Assembly (NCBI GenBank): GCA_965220095.1
Contig: OZ244805.1
Location: 4,154,001-4,218,000 of the forward strand
Source: Bin87 sp965220095
GTDB lineage: Bacteria > Chloroflexota > Dehalococcoidia > Lucifugimonadales > UBA3495
DNA: 64,000 nt
Reading direction: 5' to 3'
The notes beneath the pieces are model-generated. The model was given only the letters and a program-made list of their open reading frames with translations, searched no databases and was not told the origin of the DNA. Below, one piece after another: positions 37,670 to 46,786 of this stretch. Every line of letters begins with the position of its first letter. Within the stretch, counting starts at the first letter, position 1. Position numbers and translations under genes: made by a program.

Positions 37670-37712
37670 GCCTGCCGAACCACGCTGGCTGCCCCAACGT
37701 CCACCGGCGCTG

Positions 37713-38480
37713 GTGGGCGACAACAGCTACGCCGTGCTGGACCTGCTCCACTGCTGCCAATCCCTCCGTGAACCCGTTACCCTCATTGCCAGACTACGGC
37801 TGGACGCCGCTCTCTATGCGCCCGCGCCAGCCCGTCAGCCGGGTCAGCAGGGCCGCCCGCCGCTGAAAGGCCCGCGGCGACCCGCGCTGAAAACGATCCT
37901 CGACCAGCCCCAGGCAACTTGGGCCAGCGTGGCCGTGGCCTGCTATGACGGCGCCACCCGCACGGTGGAACTCACGTCGCAAACGGCGGTCTGGTACCGC
38001 TCCGGCAAGCCTCCAGTCCTCATCCGCTGGGTGCTGATCCGAGATCCCCAGGGCGCCTTCGCCACCCAGGCCTTGCTGTGTACCGACCCATCGGCGGACC
38101 CGACCCAGATCCTGGAATGGTTTGTCCTGCGCTGGCAACTGGAGGTCACCTTTCAGGAGGTGCGTACCCACCTGGGCGTGGAAACCCAGCGCCAGTGGTC
38201 AGATCTGGCCATCGCCCGCACCACGCCTGTCCTGCTGGGTCTCTTCTCCTGGACCACCCTGGCCGCTCACGCGTTGCAAAAACGACACCCCATGACCCAG
38301 CGTACGGCGGCCTGGTATGACAAGCCGTCGCCGACCTTCGTGGACGCCATTGCCCTGGTGCGGCGCCACCTGTGGCTGGCCTCGGAGGGTTTTTCAACGT
38401 CGGCCGTCGACCCCGATACGCAGGAACTCCCAGTCGCCCTGTACCACCGACTTGTCGATTCCCTGGCTTACGCCGCTTGA
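37713..38480 (+). CDS. IS copy 6 transposase orfB
   Basis: 255 aa; VGDNSY and FQEVRTHLGVETQRQW retained. Confidence 0.8.
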   Translation: MGDNSYAVLDLLHCCQSLREPVTLIARLRLDAALYAPAPARQPGQQGRPPLKGPRRPALKTILDQPQATWASVAVACYDGATRTVELTSQTAVWYRSGKPPVLIRWVLIRDPQGAFATQALLCTDPSADPTQILEWFVLRWQLEVTFQEVRTHLGVETQRQWSDLAIARTTPVLLGLFSWTTLAAHALQKRHPMTQRTAAWYDKPSPTFVDAIALVRRHLWLASEGFSTSAVDPDTQELPVALYHRLVDSLAYAA

Positions 38481-38496
38481 AATGCGGAAAGTCCAG

Positions 38497-41149
38497 CTTA
38501 TATGAGGAAGAGTTCGCCGCTATCCGCAGAAAGCAGAAATCCTATCACAGCCTGAGCGTAGAGGAGTGGGACAAATTGCGCGACATCATCTTTTTCCAGC
38601 GGCCGCTGAGGCCCGTTGAGCCGGGATGGTGCCAGTTTGAGTTTGAGAACGGTGAAAAGCGGGCGGCCAAAGCCCTGCCCGTCTTTCAGGAGTTTCGGAT
38701 GCTGCAGGAAGTCAACAACCTGCGGGTTCGGGTTGGCATTGAACCGGAAAGGCCATTGGACGAACATGAGCGGGAGCGGGCTATGAAACGGCTGCGTTCC
38801 GGCAGCGGCATCAAGTTGAGCGAAGGCAAGGACAACAAGCCGGCCAAGCCGACGAGGGACTTGGTGTTACCGCCGGGCGCTATTTTCAACCTGGCCGCGG
38901 GTGGGCGCAAGTCAGTCAAGGGGGACGAGACCACCGCCAAGCTCGCCGCAGCCGGCTCGCCGGCGTCGGGGAAACGACCGGCAAAGCCCGCTCTATTCGG
39001 CAAGAAGTGGCTTGACTTTCCCCCGGATGAACGCAACGAAGTCGTGAGGTTTCTGCTGGAAACGGAGGAGCCGGAGATTGTCCGCCGGAAGGCCACCTAC
39101 GAATGGGGATTGAATGACGCGCAGGCGATAGCCGTGGCCGACGTTTCGCTGGTGAGCGGTTACGGCAACCTGAGCGAAAAGGCTATCCGCAAGCTCCTGC
39201 CGCACATGGAGGATGGGTGGGGATATTACGACGCGGTCGTGAAAGCCGGATACCAGTTTGATTCCCGCAACGCCGAGGCTCACGACTCACTGCCATACTA
39301 CGGCGTGGTGCTGGAGCGGGATGCGGTGGGCGCTGACCGAACGAAAGACCCGAAACAGGATGGTGAGCCGGTCCGCTATGGTCGCATCGCCAACCCTACG
39401 GTACACATCGGCCTGGGCCAGTTGCGTCGCGTGGTTAATCGACTTATCAAAGTACATGGCAAGCCTGAGGAGATAGTTGTCGAGCTGGCGCGGGAACTGA
39501 AGTGGAACCGGGAGCAAAAGGCCAAGCACCAGAAGCAACGCGACGACAATGAAAAGCAAAGGAAGCGTCTCGAAGAAACGATCAGGTCTATGGGACAGGA
39601 ACCAACACGCGATGCAGTCCAGAGGCTCCGCATTTGGGAGGAACAGGGGCCGGTTCAGGCACGGGTATGTCCCTATACGGGCAAGCCAATCTCGTGCCGA
39701 ATGGCACTGTCTGCCGAAACCGAAGTTGACCACATTCTACCGCGCCGTACCTTGGACGATTCGATGAATAACAAGGTCGTTTGTATGACCGACGCCAATC
39801 GGGTCAAGCGCGACCGAACGCCTTACGAAGCTTTTGGTCATAATCCGCCTGGGTACGATTACGACGCCATCCGGGACCGTGTTGCGGAGTACCTCCCTCA
39901 CAAGCTCTGGCGCTTCCAGCCGGATGCCATGGAAAGCTTCGATGACCAGGACAAGTTTCTTGACCGCCAGCTCAACGAAACGCAGTACCTGTCCCGCACG
40001 GCCCGAACCTACTTGGCTTATTTGTACGATGAGCAGGGAGAGGGTCAGAAGCGTGTTCGCGCTATACCAGGGCGAATGACGGCGCTGCTGCGGCGTGGGT
40101 GGGGGCTGGAAGGGATGCTTAACGGGTCTGCGGAGACTGAAATGCCTCGCAAGACGAGGGATGACCACCGGCATCATGCCATTGACGCCTTTGTGGTGGC
40201 AAACACGACGCAAGGGCTGCTGCATCGGTTTGCCCAAGCCGCCGGTTCTAACTATCGCAACGCCGAGGAAAGACTGGCCGCCATAGCCAAAGATGTGCGC
40301 CCCTGGAAAGACTTTGACCGCAACCAGGTTCAACCGTTCTTGGACAAGATGGTGGTGTCCTACAAACCTGACCATGGGACGCGCGGCGCAAAGGGCAAGA
40401 CTACCGGACAGTTGCACAACGACACCGCCTACGGGATTATCAATTTTGTCAAAGACGGGCCATCGGAGGTTGTGGCCCGCAAAGCGCTTTCCACCGGGAA
40501 TAACGGATGGCCCAAGACGGCCAAACATCTCGAGGCAGTACGCGATCCTGCATTGCGGGCCGAATTGCTGAAGCTTTGGAATAATGTTGCTGATGGCGGA
40601 AAGAACCAAGCCGGCTTTGTTCAAGAAGCGAAGAGTCCAGGCGTGCCGTTGAACGGAAAACGTCAACCAGTGCAGCGGGTGAGAGTCGTCGAAAAACAAA
40701 CCGTCATTCCTATCAAAGACGGCACCGGGAAATACTACAAAGGCTACCTGCCCGGCGGAAACGAGTTCGCCGACGTGTGGGAGATGTGCGATGGGAGTTG
40801 GCAAATGGTTGTAGTGTCCACTTTCGACGCAAATCAACCCGATTTCGACATTGAAAAATATCGCCCCACCACGTCCAAAGGAAAATTTAAGGGGAAACCC
40901 GACCCTACCGCGAAGCGGTTGATGCGACTTTATAAAGGGGACATGGGTGTCTTTGAGGGAGGTGCCAACTTTGGCATTGTACACATAAGGGAAATTGTTC
41001 AGCCCGGCCGAGTATTGGTGGAGGATCACAGGACAAGAACGAATCAAAAACGTTACCGGGCAGAACCACTTCGCAAGGCAGGTTTCCGTAAAGTGAAAGT
41101 GAACGAAATCGGAAAGATGCCGGACCCGTTAGAGCATAGCGAACAATGA
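38497..41149 (+). pseudogene. cas9: type II-C Cas9 lacking its N-terminus
   Basis: 883 native codons, open without a stop from inside the IS (which adds ~42 codons). Visible parts: REC-lobe-like start (LYEEEFAAIRRKQKSYHS, LRDIIFFQRPLRPV), RuvC-II (KPEEIVVELARELKWNRE, ~39465), HNH with EVDHILPRRTLDDSMNNKVV (His at 39731) and DANRVKRD, RuvC-III (HHAIDAFVVANT, Asp at 40184), then the C-terminal PAM-interacting region. Type II-C enzymes are ~1,000-1,100 aa, so ~200-250 residues are missing: RuvC-I with its catalytic Asp, and the arginine-rich bridge helix. Guided double-strand cleavage is therefore not expected, although the HNH domain is intact. Its TGA overlaps the cas1 ATG. The missing part is not elsewhere in the window. 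Confidence 0.92.
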
Positions 41150-42051
41150 TTGGCCGCGTCATAGAAATCGCCAGCGAGGGGCGGCACTTGTCGCGTTACC
41201 GGGGGCTGATGACGGTGTCTGCGGACGGTGTTGAGGAGGGGCGGGTGCCTTTGGATGACATTGGCGTTTTGCTGTGCAATGCCCGGGGCCTGACTTATTC
41301 CAACGACTTGATGACGGAGCTGGCCCGACGGGGCGCTGCGGTGGTGTTGTGCGGTTCCAACTATCTACCGGTGGCGTGGCTGTGGCCGGTGGAAGGCCAT
41401 CATATCCAGGCGTTGCGGATGCGGCGTCAACTGGAGGCGTCGCTGCCGCTGCGCAAGAGGCTGTGGCAGGCGACGGTCCGGGCGAAAATCGGACAGCAAA
41501 AGACGGTGCTGGATATGCTGGGGAAATCGGACGGTGGGCTGGATGGACTGGCCCGACGGGTAAAGTCGGGCGACCCGGAGAATATGGAGGCGCAGGCGGC
41601 GCGGCGGTACTGGCCGCTGCTGTTCGGCGCGGACTTTCAGCGGGAGCGTTTTGGCGCTATGCCCAATCCATTCCTCAATTATGGCTATACGGTGTTGCGG
41701 GCGGCCATGGCCCGCGCGGTGGCGGCAGCCGGTCTGCATCCGTCGCTCGGTATTCATCACCACAATCGCTACGACGCGATGTGTCTGGTGGACGACCTGA
41801 TGGAGCCGTTTCGTCCGATGGTGGACTATCGGGTTGCGGCTCTGGTAAGCGCCGGTTGTGATGAGGTAACTACGGAGGCCAAAAGGGCGCTTACCGGGGT
41901 GCTGACGATGGACCTGGCCAGCGAGCGGGGGACTACTCCGCTGGAGACATGCCTGGAACGGGCAGCTCAATCACTGGCGCAATCGTTCGAGGATGCGAAA
42001 CCGGCTCTCATTTTCCCAGGCGGGCCGCGGTCAGGCCCGGATACGGACTGA
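41146..42051 (+). CDS. cas1: Cas1 integrase (type II)
   Basis: 301 aa. Cas1 joins new spacers into the array as a complex with Cas2. The metal-binding residues are recognisable: Glu in NMEAQAARRYWPLLFG, His in LHPSLGIHHHNRYD and Asp in MCLVDDLMEPFRPMVDYRV. N-terminal beta domain begins MIGRVIEIASEGRHLSRYRG. ATG overlaps the cas9 stop by 4 bases, so expression was coupled to cas9; with the cas9 promoter lost it may now depend on read-through from IS copy 6. No defect seen. Confidence 0.95.
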   Translation: MIGRVIEIASEGRHLSRYRGLMTVSADGVEEGRVPLDDIGVLLCNARGLTYSNDLMTELARRGAAVVLCGSNYLPVAWLWPVEGHHIQALRMRRQLEASLPLRKRLWQATVRAKIGQQKTVLDMLGKSDGGLDGLARRVKSGDPENMEAQAARRYWPLLFGADFQRERFGAMPNPFLNYGYTVLRAAMARAVAAAGLHPSLGIHHHNRYDAMCLVDDLMEPFRPMVDYRVAALVSAGCDEVTTEAKRALTGVLTMDLASERGTTPLETCLERAAQSLAQSFEDAKPALIFPGGPRSGPDTD

Positions 42052-42061
42052 AGGAAGTCCG

Positions 42062-42388
42062 ATGCTGAGCGGTTACCGACTGATGTGGATGTTGGTAATG
42101 TTCGACCTGCCGGTACTGACGAATCAGGAACGCAAGGATGCGACGAATTTCCGAAAGTTCCTGCTGGACCAGGGCTTTGAGATGTGCCAGCTGTCGGTGT
42201 ATATGCGGTTTTGCGCCGGCAAAGAACAAACGCAGGTTTACACCCGGAGAATCCAGTCGGCGCTCCCGCCGTCGGGCAACGTCCAGATTGTTTACTTCAC
42301 CGACAAACAGTACGAGAACATCGTCAGCTTCAACGGGGCGACACGGCAGGCGGCCAATAAAAACCCGCAGCAGTACACGCTGTTTTGA
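42062..42388 (+). CDS. cas2: Cas2 adaptation protein
   Basis: 108 aa from ATG 42062 (MLSGYRLMWMLVMFDLPVLT), with AAGGAAG about 6 bases upstream; the longer open frame from 41993 is inside cas1. The VMFDLP strand with its Asp, YMRFCAGKEQTQVYTRRIQSALP and the VYFTDKQYENIV segment are the ferredoxin-like Cas2 fold of type II loci. Starts 10 bp after cas1. Followed by a terminator at 42407. Confidence 0.95.
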   Translation: MLSGYRLMWMLVMFDLPVLTNQERKDATNFRKFLLDQGFEMCQLSVYMRFCAGKEQTQVYTRRIQSALPPSGNVQIVYFTDKQYENIVSFNGATRQAANKNPQQYTLF

Positions 42389-42406
42389 CGTTGGAAGGAA
42401 TGAGTG

Positions 42407-42436
42407 AGGGGCAGCCCGTAGGCCACCCCTATTTTG
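42407..42436 (+). terminator. terminator of the cas operon
   Basis: AGGGGCAGCC - CGTA - GGCCACCCCT hairpin (10 pairs with two G-T type positions) followed by ATTTTG, 19 bp after the cas2 stop. Confidence 0.7.
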
Positions 42437-42444
42437 TACATATT

Positions 42445-42513
42445 GGGCAAAAAGCCCTCAGCTTGTTAACGGTGGGTTTCCCCTAGGTTTCCCTATGGCC
42501 CCCGCTCTCCCAT
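42445..42513 (-). ncRNA. tracrRNA (minus strand)
   Basis: Read on the minus strand: ATGGGAGAGCGGGGGCC (42513-42497) is complementary to the crRNA repeat over 17 bases with one G-U wobble and no mismatch. Immediately after come two tandem hairpins, TAGG-GAAA-CCTA (42495-42484) and GGG-GAAA-CCC (42483-42474), both with GAAA tetraloops, which exist as GNRA loops only on this strand. A short AAGC/GCTT stem with U5 (42464-42449) may be the end, but the 3' terminus is not certain. It lies between cas2 and the array, convergent with cas2. In type II systems this RNA pairs with pre-crRNA for RNase III processing and loads Cas9. Confidence 0.82.
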
Positions 42514-42515
42514 TG

Positions 42516-42544
42516 ATTATAACCGCGCTCGGTCCGTTTTGCAA
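42516..42544 (-). promoter_or_regulatory. tracrRNA promoter
   Basis: Minus strand TTGCAA (42544-42539), 17-bp spacer, TATAAT (42521-42516). The -10 overlaps the outer end of the anti-repeat, so the RNA would start at about 42510-42514, right at the pairing region. Confidence 0.7.
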
Positions 42545-42646
42545 AATCGGGGGCGATGCCCGTCATTTTGCCGACCGTGAAGCCGATTTTTAGCGGCCTG
42601 AACTGCGATGGTTGTACTTACCTCCAAGTTTGGCTGCTGGGTATCG

Positions 42647-42813
42647 ATTATAGCCGATGGGAGAACGGGGGCCAACCGCAACAAACAATGGCATCGCGCA
42701 AATCCCGGACTGATTATAGCCGATGGGAGAACGGGGGCCAACCGCAACTCAACTGCTAGGCAGCCATGGAAATAAACATTATAGCCGATGGGAGAACGGG
42801 GGCCAACCGCAAC
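42647..42813 (-). CRISPR. type II-C CRISPR array, 3 identical repeats, truncated by IS
   Basis: Repeats at 42647-42682, 42713-42748 and 42778-42813, 36 bp, identical; spacers 30 and 29 bp. In crRNA direction (minus strand) the repeat starts GTTGCGGTTGGCCCCC and ends CATCGGCTATAAT, like the GTTGTAG...CTACAAT repeats of Neisseria/Pasteurella type II-C loci. The third spacer is cut after 9 bp by the IS66-like element at 42823; no repeats were found beyond it. Repeat-internal promoters (TTGGCC-17-TATAAT) point along the minus strand toward tracrRNA and cas2. Confidence 0.95.
42778..42806 (-). promoter_or_regulatory. repeat-embedded crRNA promoter (example in repeat 3)
   Basis: Within each repeat, minus strand: TTGGCC (repeat positions 8-13), 17-bp spacer, TATAAT (31-36). 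The same boxes occur in repeats 1 and 2. A transcript would begin within the adjacent spacer and include the next repeat, so each spacer has its own promoter and the array does not need an external leader promoter. This arrangement is established for Neisseria meningitidis type II-C; here it is inferred from sequence. Confidence 0.7.
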
Positions 42814-42822
42814 TACTTTGTC

Positions 42823-43833
42823 GTAACTGTTCAGAGTTTGTGGGGTGAATTGGTCGAACTTGGTTTGGGGATGGCTGGCACTGGGAGCGGTGATTACGTC
42901 ATATAACTGGCATGGTTACCGAAACCGATCTCAGGGCTGCCCATCAAGATGTCCGCATTGGCATCATCGTCCGGCACAGGCCATCATCGAGGAGCTGGAG
43001 CAACGGATTGCCCAGGTGGAAGGGCAAGCCAAACCCAGCGGTTCCCGGCGGATGCCGGGTCTGAAGCCCAAAGCCGACCGGAAGCCAGCCCAGCCCAAAG
43101 GTCCAGGCCAGGCGCGTCGCCACGGCTTTGCCCGGACCCGCATGACGCCCACCCAGCGGGTGGAGCAGTGTCCCGACTGTGGAACCCAGTTGTCTAGGGG
43201 TTGGACCCGGCGCACTCGGGAGGTCATTGACCTGCCCCAGGTTCCGGCGCAGGTAACCGAGCACGTCTATATCGCCCGCACCTGCCCGGTGTGTCAGCAA
43301 CGCCGTCTGCCCCCAGCGCGACAGGACGGCGTGGCGTTGGGTCGGCAGCGGCTCGGCGTCAACGTCGTCAGCCTGATTGCCGCCCTGCGGGAGGAGGCTC
43401 GGCTGCCCTGGCGCAGCATCCAGTGGTATCTGGACACCGTGCACGGGCTGCACCTCAGCCTGGGGGCCATCGTGGCTGCCACCCGAAAAGTGGCTGGCAA
43501 AGCGCAGACTGAACTGGCCGGCATACTGGAACACATCCGCGCCAGCCCAGTGGTCCACGCCGACGAGACCGGCTGGCGCGAGGGCGGACACAACGGCAAG
43601 GAACTCTTCGTCTTCGTGGCCGAACCCCAGGTGCCACCGGGCAACAACGCCGCCGAGCGCAGCCTGCGCCAACTGGTGGTCAGCCGCAAGGTCAGCGGGG
43701 GCACTCGCTCGCACCAAGGCACTGACACCAAGATGACCCTGGCCTCAATCTTCGGTACCTGGCGGGCACAAGGTCTCAACCCCCTCACCGCCTGCCAGCA
43801 ACTGCTCACTTCCCCTCAACTCTGAACTGTTAC
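42823..43833 (+). mobile_element. IS66-like element 2 (internally deleted), inserted in the CRISPR array
   Basis: Ends GTAACTGTTCAGAG and CTCTGAACTGTTAC. 1,011 bp against ~1,440 for element 1. Flanks differ (ACTTTGTC left, ATGTAACG right), so the far side of the original array has been lost or moved. Confidence 0.85.
42845..43825 (+). pseudogene. IS66-family transposase with internal deletion
   Basis: 326 codons. Zinc-finger CPDCGTQLSRG, VVHADETGWREGG (first Asp), then directly KELFVFVAEPQ and NNAAERSLRQLVVSRK. About 130 residues carrying the second catalytic Asp are missing, so it is inactive. Confidence 0.85.
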
Positions 43834-44129
43834 ATGTAACGCGCTTCTTGCGCGTAGCGCGCCAAAAGAACGACCGGAACACTTTGGGATAGACTACCTC
43901 CATTGCTGAACAGGAAATCCACAGCAACGGTCCCACCGCCCACTCGTGCCCCCCGGTTCGGCGGGTGATATACCCAGACGCAGCGGCGGGGGATGCGTTG
44001 ACCAGATCCAGAAATTCTCCGCCAGTGCCCGCCCGTCCGTGATTAGCAGGCTCGTTTGTTGCAAAGCGGACGTATGGTAGCCGCGTCAGTCACCAGGTGG
44101 GATGCTAATGCGCTCTGCGCTTTTGGGGG
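43834..44129. other. intergenic region, no gene supported
   Basis: Contains a short inverted repeat next to the IS end (ACGCGC-TTCTT-GCGCGT). No CRISPR repeat remnants seen. Confidence 0.4.
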
Positions 44130-45488
44130 CTAATCAAATCCTGGCGGACACAGGGACACTCCCAACGCTTGCTCGCACCATTGGGCCGCGCCCAACAGCT
44201 TGCCCTCCTCGTAGGGCAGCCCCCCGAACTGGACGGCCATGGGCAGGCCCAATTCGCTTAGTCCGGACGGCACGACAACCGTGGGCAAACCGCTAGAGGT
44301 CCAGGGCACCTGGAAGGCGGCGTCGCCGGTGGTGTTGAGGTCCCTGGGCGCGGGTGAAACGGTGGCCGGCGTCATGACGACATCGACCTGCCTTACCATG
44401 TCCACCATGTCGTCGCGGAACTGACGTCGCAGCCGCTGCGCCTGGATGTACTTGGAAGCCGGCATTATCAAGCCCATTTCGATGGCGGAGCGGATGCGTG
44501 GACCGTAATCGTCGGCCCGTTCTCGGTAGAATCGCTCGTGGTAGGCGGCACATTCCACGTGCATGACTATGCGCTGGGCGCTGTGGCACGAGGCGAACGT
44601 GTCGGGCAGCGACAACTCCACCACCTCCGCTCCGGCATCAGCCAACCGTTGGGCCATCTGCTCAGTATGCGCCCATACCTCGGCGGTTGCGGTCTCGGCA
44701 AAGTATTCACGCGGCAGGCCAATCCGCGGCGGATAATTATGCTGTGCCATCTGTCGGGTGAAGTCGGGAACGGGCAGGTCCAGTGATCCCGGGTCGTTGG
44801 GATCCACGCCGCTCATCGCCGTTAGCATCAGGGCGGCGTCGGCCACGCTCCGCACCAGGATGCCGACAGTGTCCAACGACCAACTGACCGGGACGACCCC
44901 GTAGCGGCTGATGCGCCCGTAGGTTGGCTTCAGGCCCACGATACCGTTGTAAGCGGCGGGGCGGCAGGTGGAGCCACCGGTTTGCGACCCGGTGGCGGCG
45001 GGCGCCATTCGGGCGGCCACGGCTGCCGAGGAGCCGCTGCTGGAGCCGCCCGGGGTATGCTCAAGGTTCCACGGATTGCGGGTCGGCGACGGATCGGAGG
45101 TGGCGAACTCGGTGGTAACCGCCTTGCCCAAAATGATCCCGCCGGCCCGGCGTATCCTGGCCACCGACGTGGCATCATAGTCCGGGACAAACTCGGAGTA
45201 GATTCTGGAGCCGGCGGCGGTCAGCATCCCGTCGGTGTTGAAAATATCCTTGAGCCCCACCGGAACGCCGTGCAGTGGCCCCAGGGGATCGCCGCGTTCC
45301 ACCTCGGCCTCCCGGCGGCGGGCCGTCTCCAGCACTTCCTCCCGGTCGATGGTAACCCAAGCGTGAATGTCGCCGTCGAAGCGGTCGATCCGGTCGAGCA
45401 GCGACTGGCACAGTGTTACTGGCGAGAGGGTGCCCTGCCGTATCTGCGCGGCGGCCTCGGAGACGGTGAGTTCGTAAGGTTCCGGCAT
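44130..45488 (-). CDS. amidase (amidase signature family)
   Basis: 452 aa from ATG 45488 (MPEPYELTVSEAAAQIRQG); 28 further upstream codons are open but unlike the family. The Ser-cisSer-Lys triad is visible: Lys in GVPVGLKDIFNTDG, the serine-rich GGSSSGSSAAVAARM and the nucleophile region TGSQTGGSTCRPAAYNG. Family enzymes hydrolyse amides or act as GatA-type subunits; the ending (GLPYEEGKLLGAAQWCEQALG) is that of general amidases rather than GatA. Substrate unknown. A small gene lies 14 bp upstream on the same strand. Confidence 0.9.
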   Translation of the reverse strand: MPEPYELTVSEAAAQIRQGTLSPVTLCQSLLDRIDRFDGDIHAWVTIDREEVLETARRREAEVERGDPLGPLHGVPVGLKDIFNTDGMLTAAGSRIYSEFVPDYDATSVARIRRAGGIILGKAVTTEFATSDPSPTRNPWNLEHTPGGSSSGSSAAVAARMAPAATGSQTGGSTCRPAAYNGIVGLKPTYGRISRYGVVPVSWSLDTVGILVRSVADAALMLTAMSGVDPNDPGSLDLPVPDFTRQMAQHNYPPRIGLPREYFAETATAEVWAHTEQMAQRLADAGAEVVELSLPDTFASCHSAQRIVMHVECAAYHERFYRERADDYGPRIRSAIEMGLIMPASKYIQAQRLRRQFRDDMVDMVRQVDVVMTPATVSPAPRDLNTTGDAAFQVPWTSSGLPTVVVPSGLSELGLPMAVQFGGLPYEEGKLLGAAQWCEQALGVSLCPPGFD

Positions 45489-45502
45489 CGTCGTCCTCAC
45501 AA

Positions 45503-45697
45503 TCAATGGGCGGTGTATTGATAAAAACCTGGTTCCAGGTCCACATGCACTGAAACCTGGTCGATTTCCCAAATCTGGCGGGCCGTCTGCTCCAGGATAT
45601 CCTGCAACTCGGCGGCGCGCGGTTCTCCGAACTCGGCGACGGCCCGTTCTCTCAATTCCGCAAATATGTTATCGACAGAGTCACCGGGCTTCATCAT
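45503..45697 (-). CDS. small protein upstream of amidase
   Basis: 64 aa (MMKPGDSVDNIFAELRERAV ... VSVHVDLEPGFYQYTAH). Helical N-terminal two thirds and a conserved-looking C-terminal strand. Position directly before an amidase recalls small amidase partner subunits (AtzG/GatC-like), but I see no sequence motif that proves this. Confidence 0.55.
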   Translation of the reverse strand: MMKPGDSVDNIFAELRERAVAEFGEPRAAELQDILEQTARQIWEIDQVSVHVDLEPGFYQYTAH

Positions 45698-45918
45698 GAA
45701 CCTCTGGTTGTTGTTTCCAGTTTGGCAGCATTCTAACAGATGGGGTTCCTCGTGCGCCTGTGGTGCGTCCCTTACTGGAAGCCCTGGGACTGGGACTGCG
45801 CGATGTAGCTATGGCATGGCAACGATCACCCGCTCTGCGACGACGACATAGAGGGCATCATCGCCCTCTGCGGCTCTGTTTAACCCGGTTTCGACAAAAA
45901 TGAGTAAGGGGTAGTTCC

Positions 45919-46284
45919 ATGAGAATCCAGAAAATCAGGCCGATGTTTCCCATCTCCGCCATTTTCCTGACCGTTCTGGCCGGCGGGATACTGGTCGCCG
46001 GTCGCGATAACAGCCAGACTCCCGGAGCGATGACCGCCCAGGGGAACACGGTGGTGACCAGCCTTGGTTCCCGGCCTACTTGGGACGTTGAGGACATGGT
46101 GAAGCTGGCCGATGCCGTCGTTATCGGGACGTTCACCCAGGACTTGGGGGACAAGCAGAAACCGGGCAGCGGCGCCCCCTACATCTACTACCACTATAAG
46201 GAATCCAAGTTAACCGTTAAGGAAGCCCACTACCCCAAAGCGGACTTGTGGGACTCCCGGCGCCCAAACCGCGCAGCGAAGTAA
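45919..46284 (+). CDS. secreted protein of unknown function, probably C-terminally truncated
   Basis: 121 aa. Good ribosome site AAGGGG 8 bases before the ATG. N-terminal hydrophobic stretch FPISAIFLTVLAGGILVAG acts as a signal. The mature part has WDVEDMVKLADAVVIGTFTQ and YIYYHYKESKLTVKEAHY, resembling short secreted domains that go on in a beta-rich region; here the sequence ends in WDSRRPNRAAK, which looks like a frameshifted end near 46245. Confidence 0.5.
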   Translation: MRIQKIRPMFPISAIFLTVLAGGILVAGRDNSQTPGAMTAQGNTVVTSLGSRPTWDVEDMVKLADAVVIGTFTQDLGDKQKPGSGAPYIYYHYKESKLTVKEAHYPKADLWDSRRPNRAAK

Positions 46285-46786
46285 GCGTGAAAACCCTGAA
46301 AGGCTCCTTATACCTGCTCGAAAGCCGCCGCATCCGCTTCCCTGCCTCACTTGCCCAAGCCTTCCTCAACTACCCGGCCATCCTAAACTACCCGGCCATC
46401 CTATCATGCCAACCGTCGTTGTAATACTGGACGGTCTCACCCCAGCCGAGTATCTTGCTAACCACCATCCAGACCTGCTAGCCCCAGCGCCGTCTCACAT
46501 GTACTGAACGAGTACATACATTTGCGGGCGGGATGGGCCTGTGCTAGGATGCGCGTTGTGGGCAGGTGGCATCTGATTCACCTGGCAGGAATGCTTAGAT
46601 GTTCTGTCTGGGGCGGTGGCTGGAGACAGTACGTCCAACCCCCGCCGGTGTTAAGGGACCAACCCGGTTAGATCACTTCATTTCAACCGCTGGTTGGAAC
46701 CCCAATGGTCTGACGACGCGATGCGGCGTGCGATGGGCGGGGTAAACCCCGCGTAGCGCAAGACATTGGGCGTTAAATCGGCCAGT
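46285..46786. other. intergenic region, no gene supported
   Basis: Contains a direct repeat ACTACCCGGCCATCCTA (46369-46403) and a hypothetical small frame only. The SBP relic follows. Confidence 0.35.

Larger units (their letters stand above)
37018..38496 (+). mobile_element. IS copy 6 (1,479 bp), recombined flanks
   Basis: Left flank TCAAG (37013-37017), right flank CTTAT (38497-38501): no duplication, so the P460 gene on the left and cas9 on the right were not originally neighbours across a single insertion. It is the most diverged copy (for example SSREAARILLVLLLQHLDRG in orfA). Confidence 0.93.

Noticed and set aside
39737..41047. 436-codon minus-strand frame opposite cas9
   Set aside because: Antisense to a clearly recognised Cas9; composition and content show no family and no ribosome site.
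42541..42646. Leader sequence of the CRISPR array
   Set aside because: The stretch between tracrRNA promoter and repeat 1 is at the downstream end of crRNA transcription; the side where new spacers enter cannot be decided from three identical repeats.
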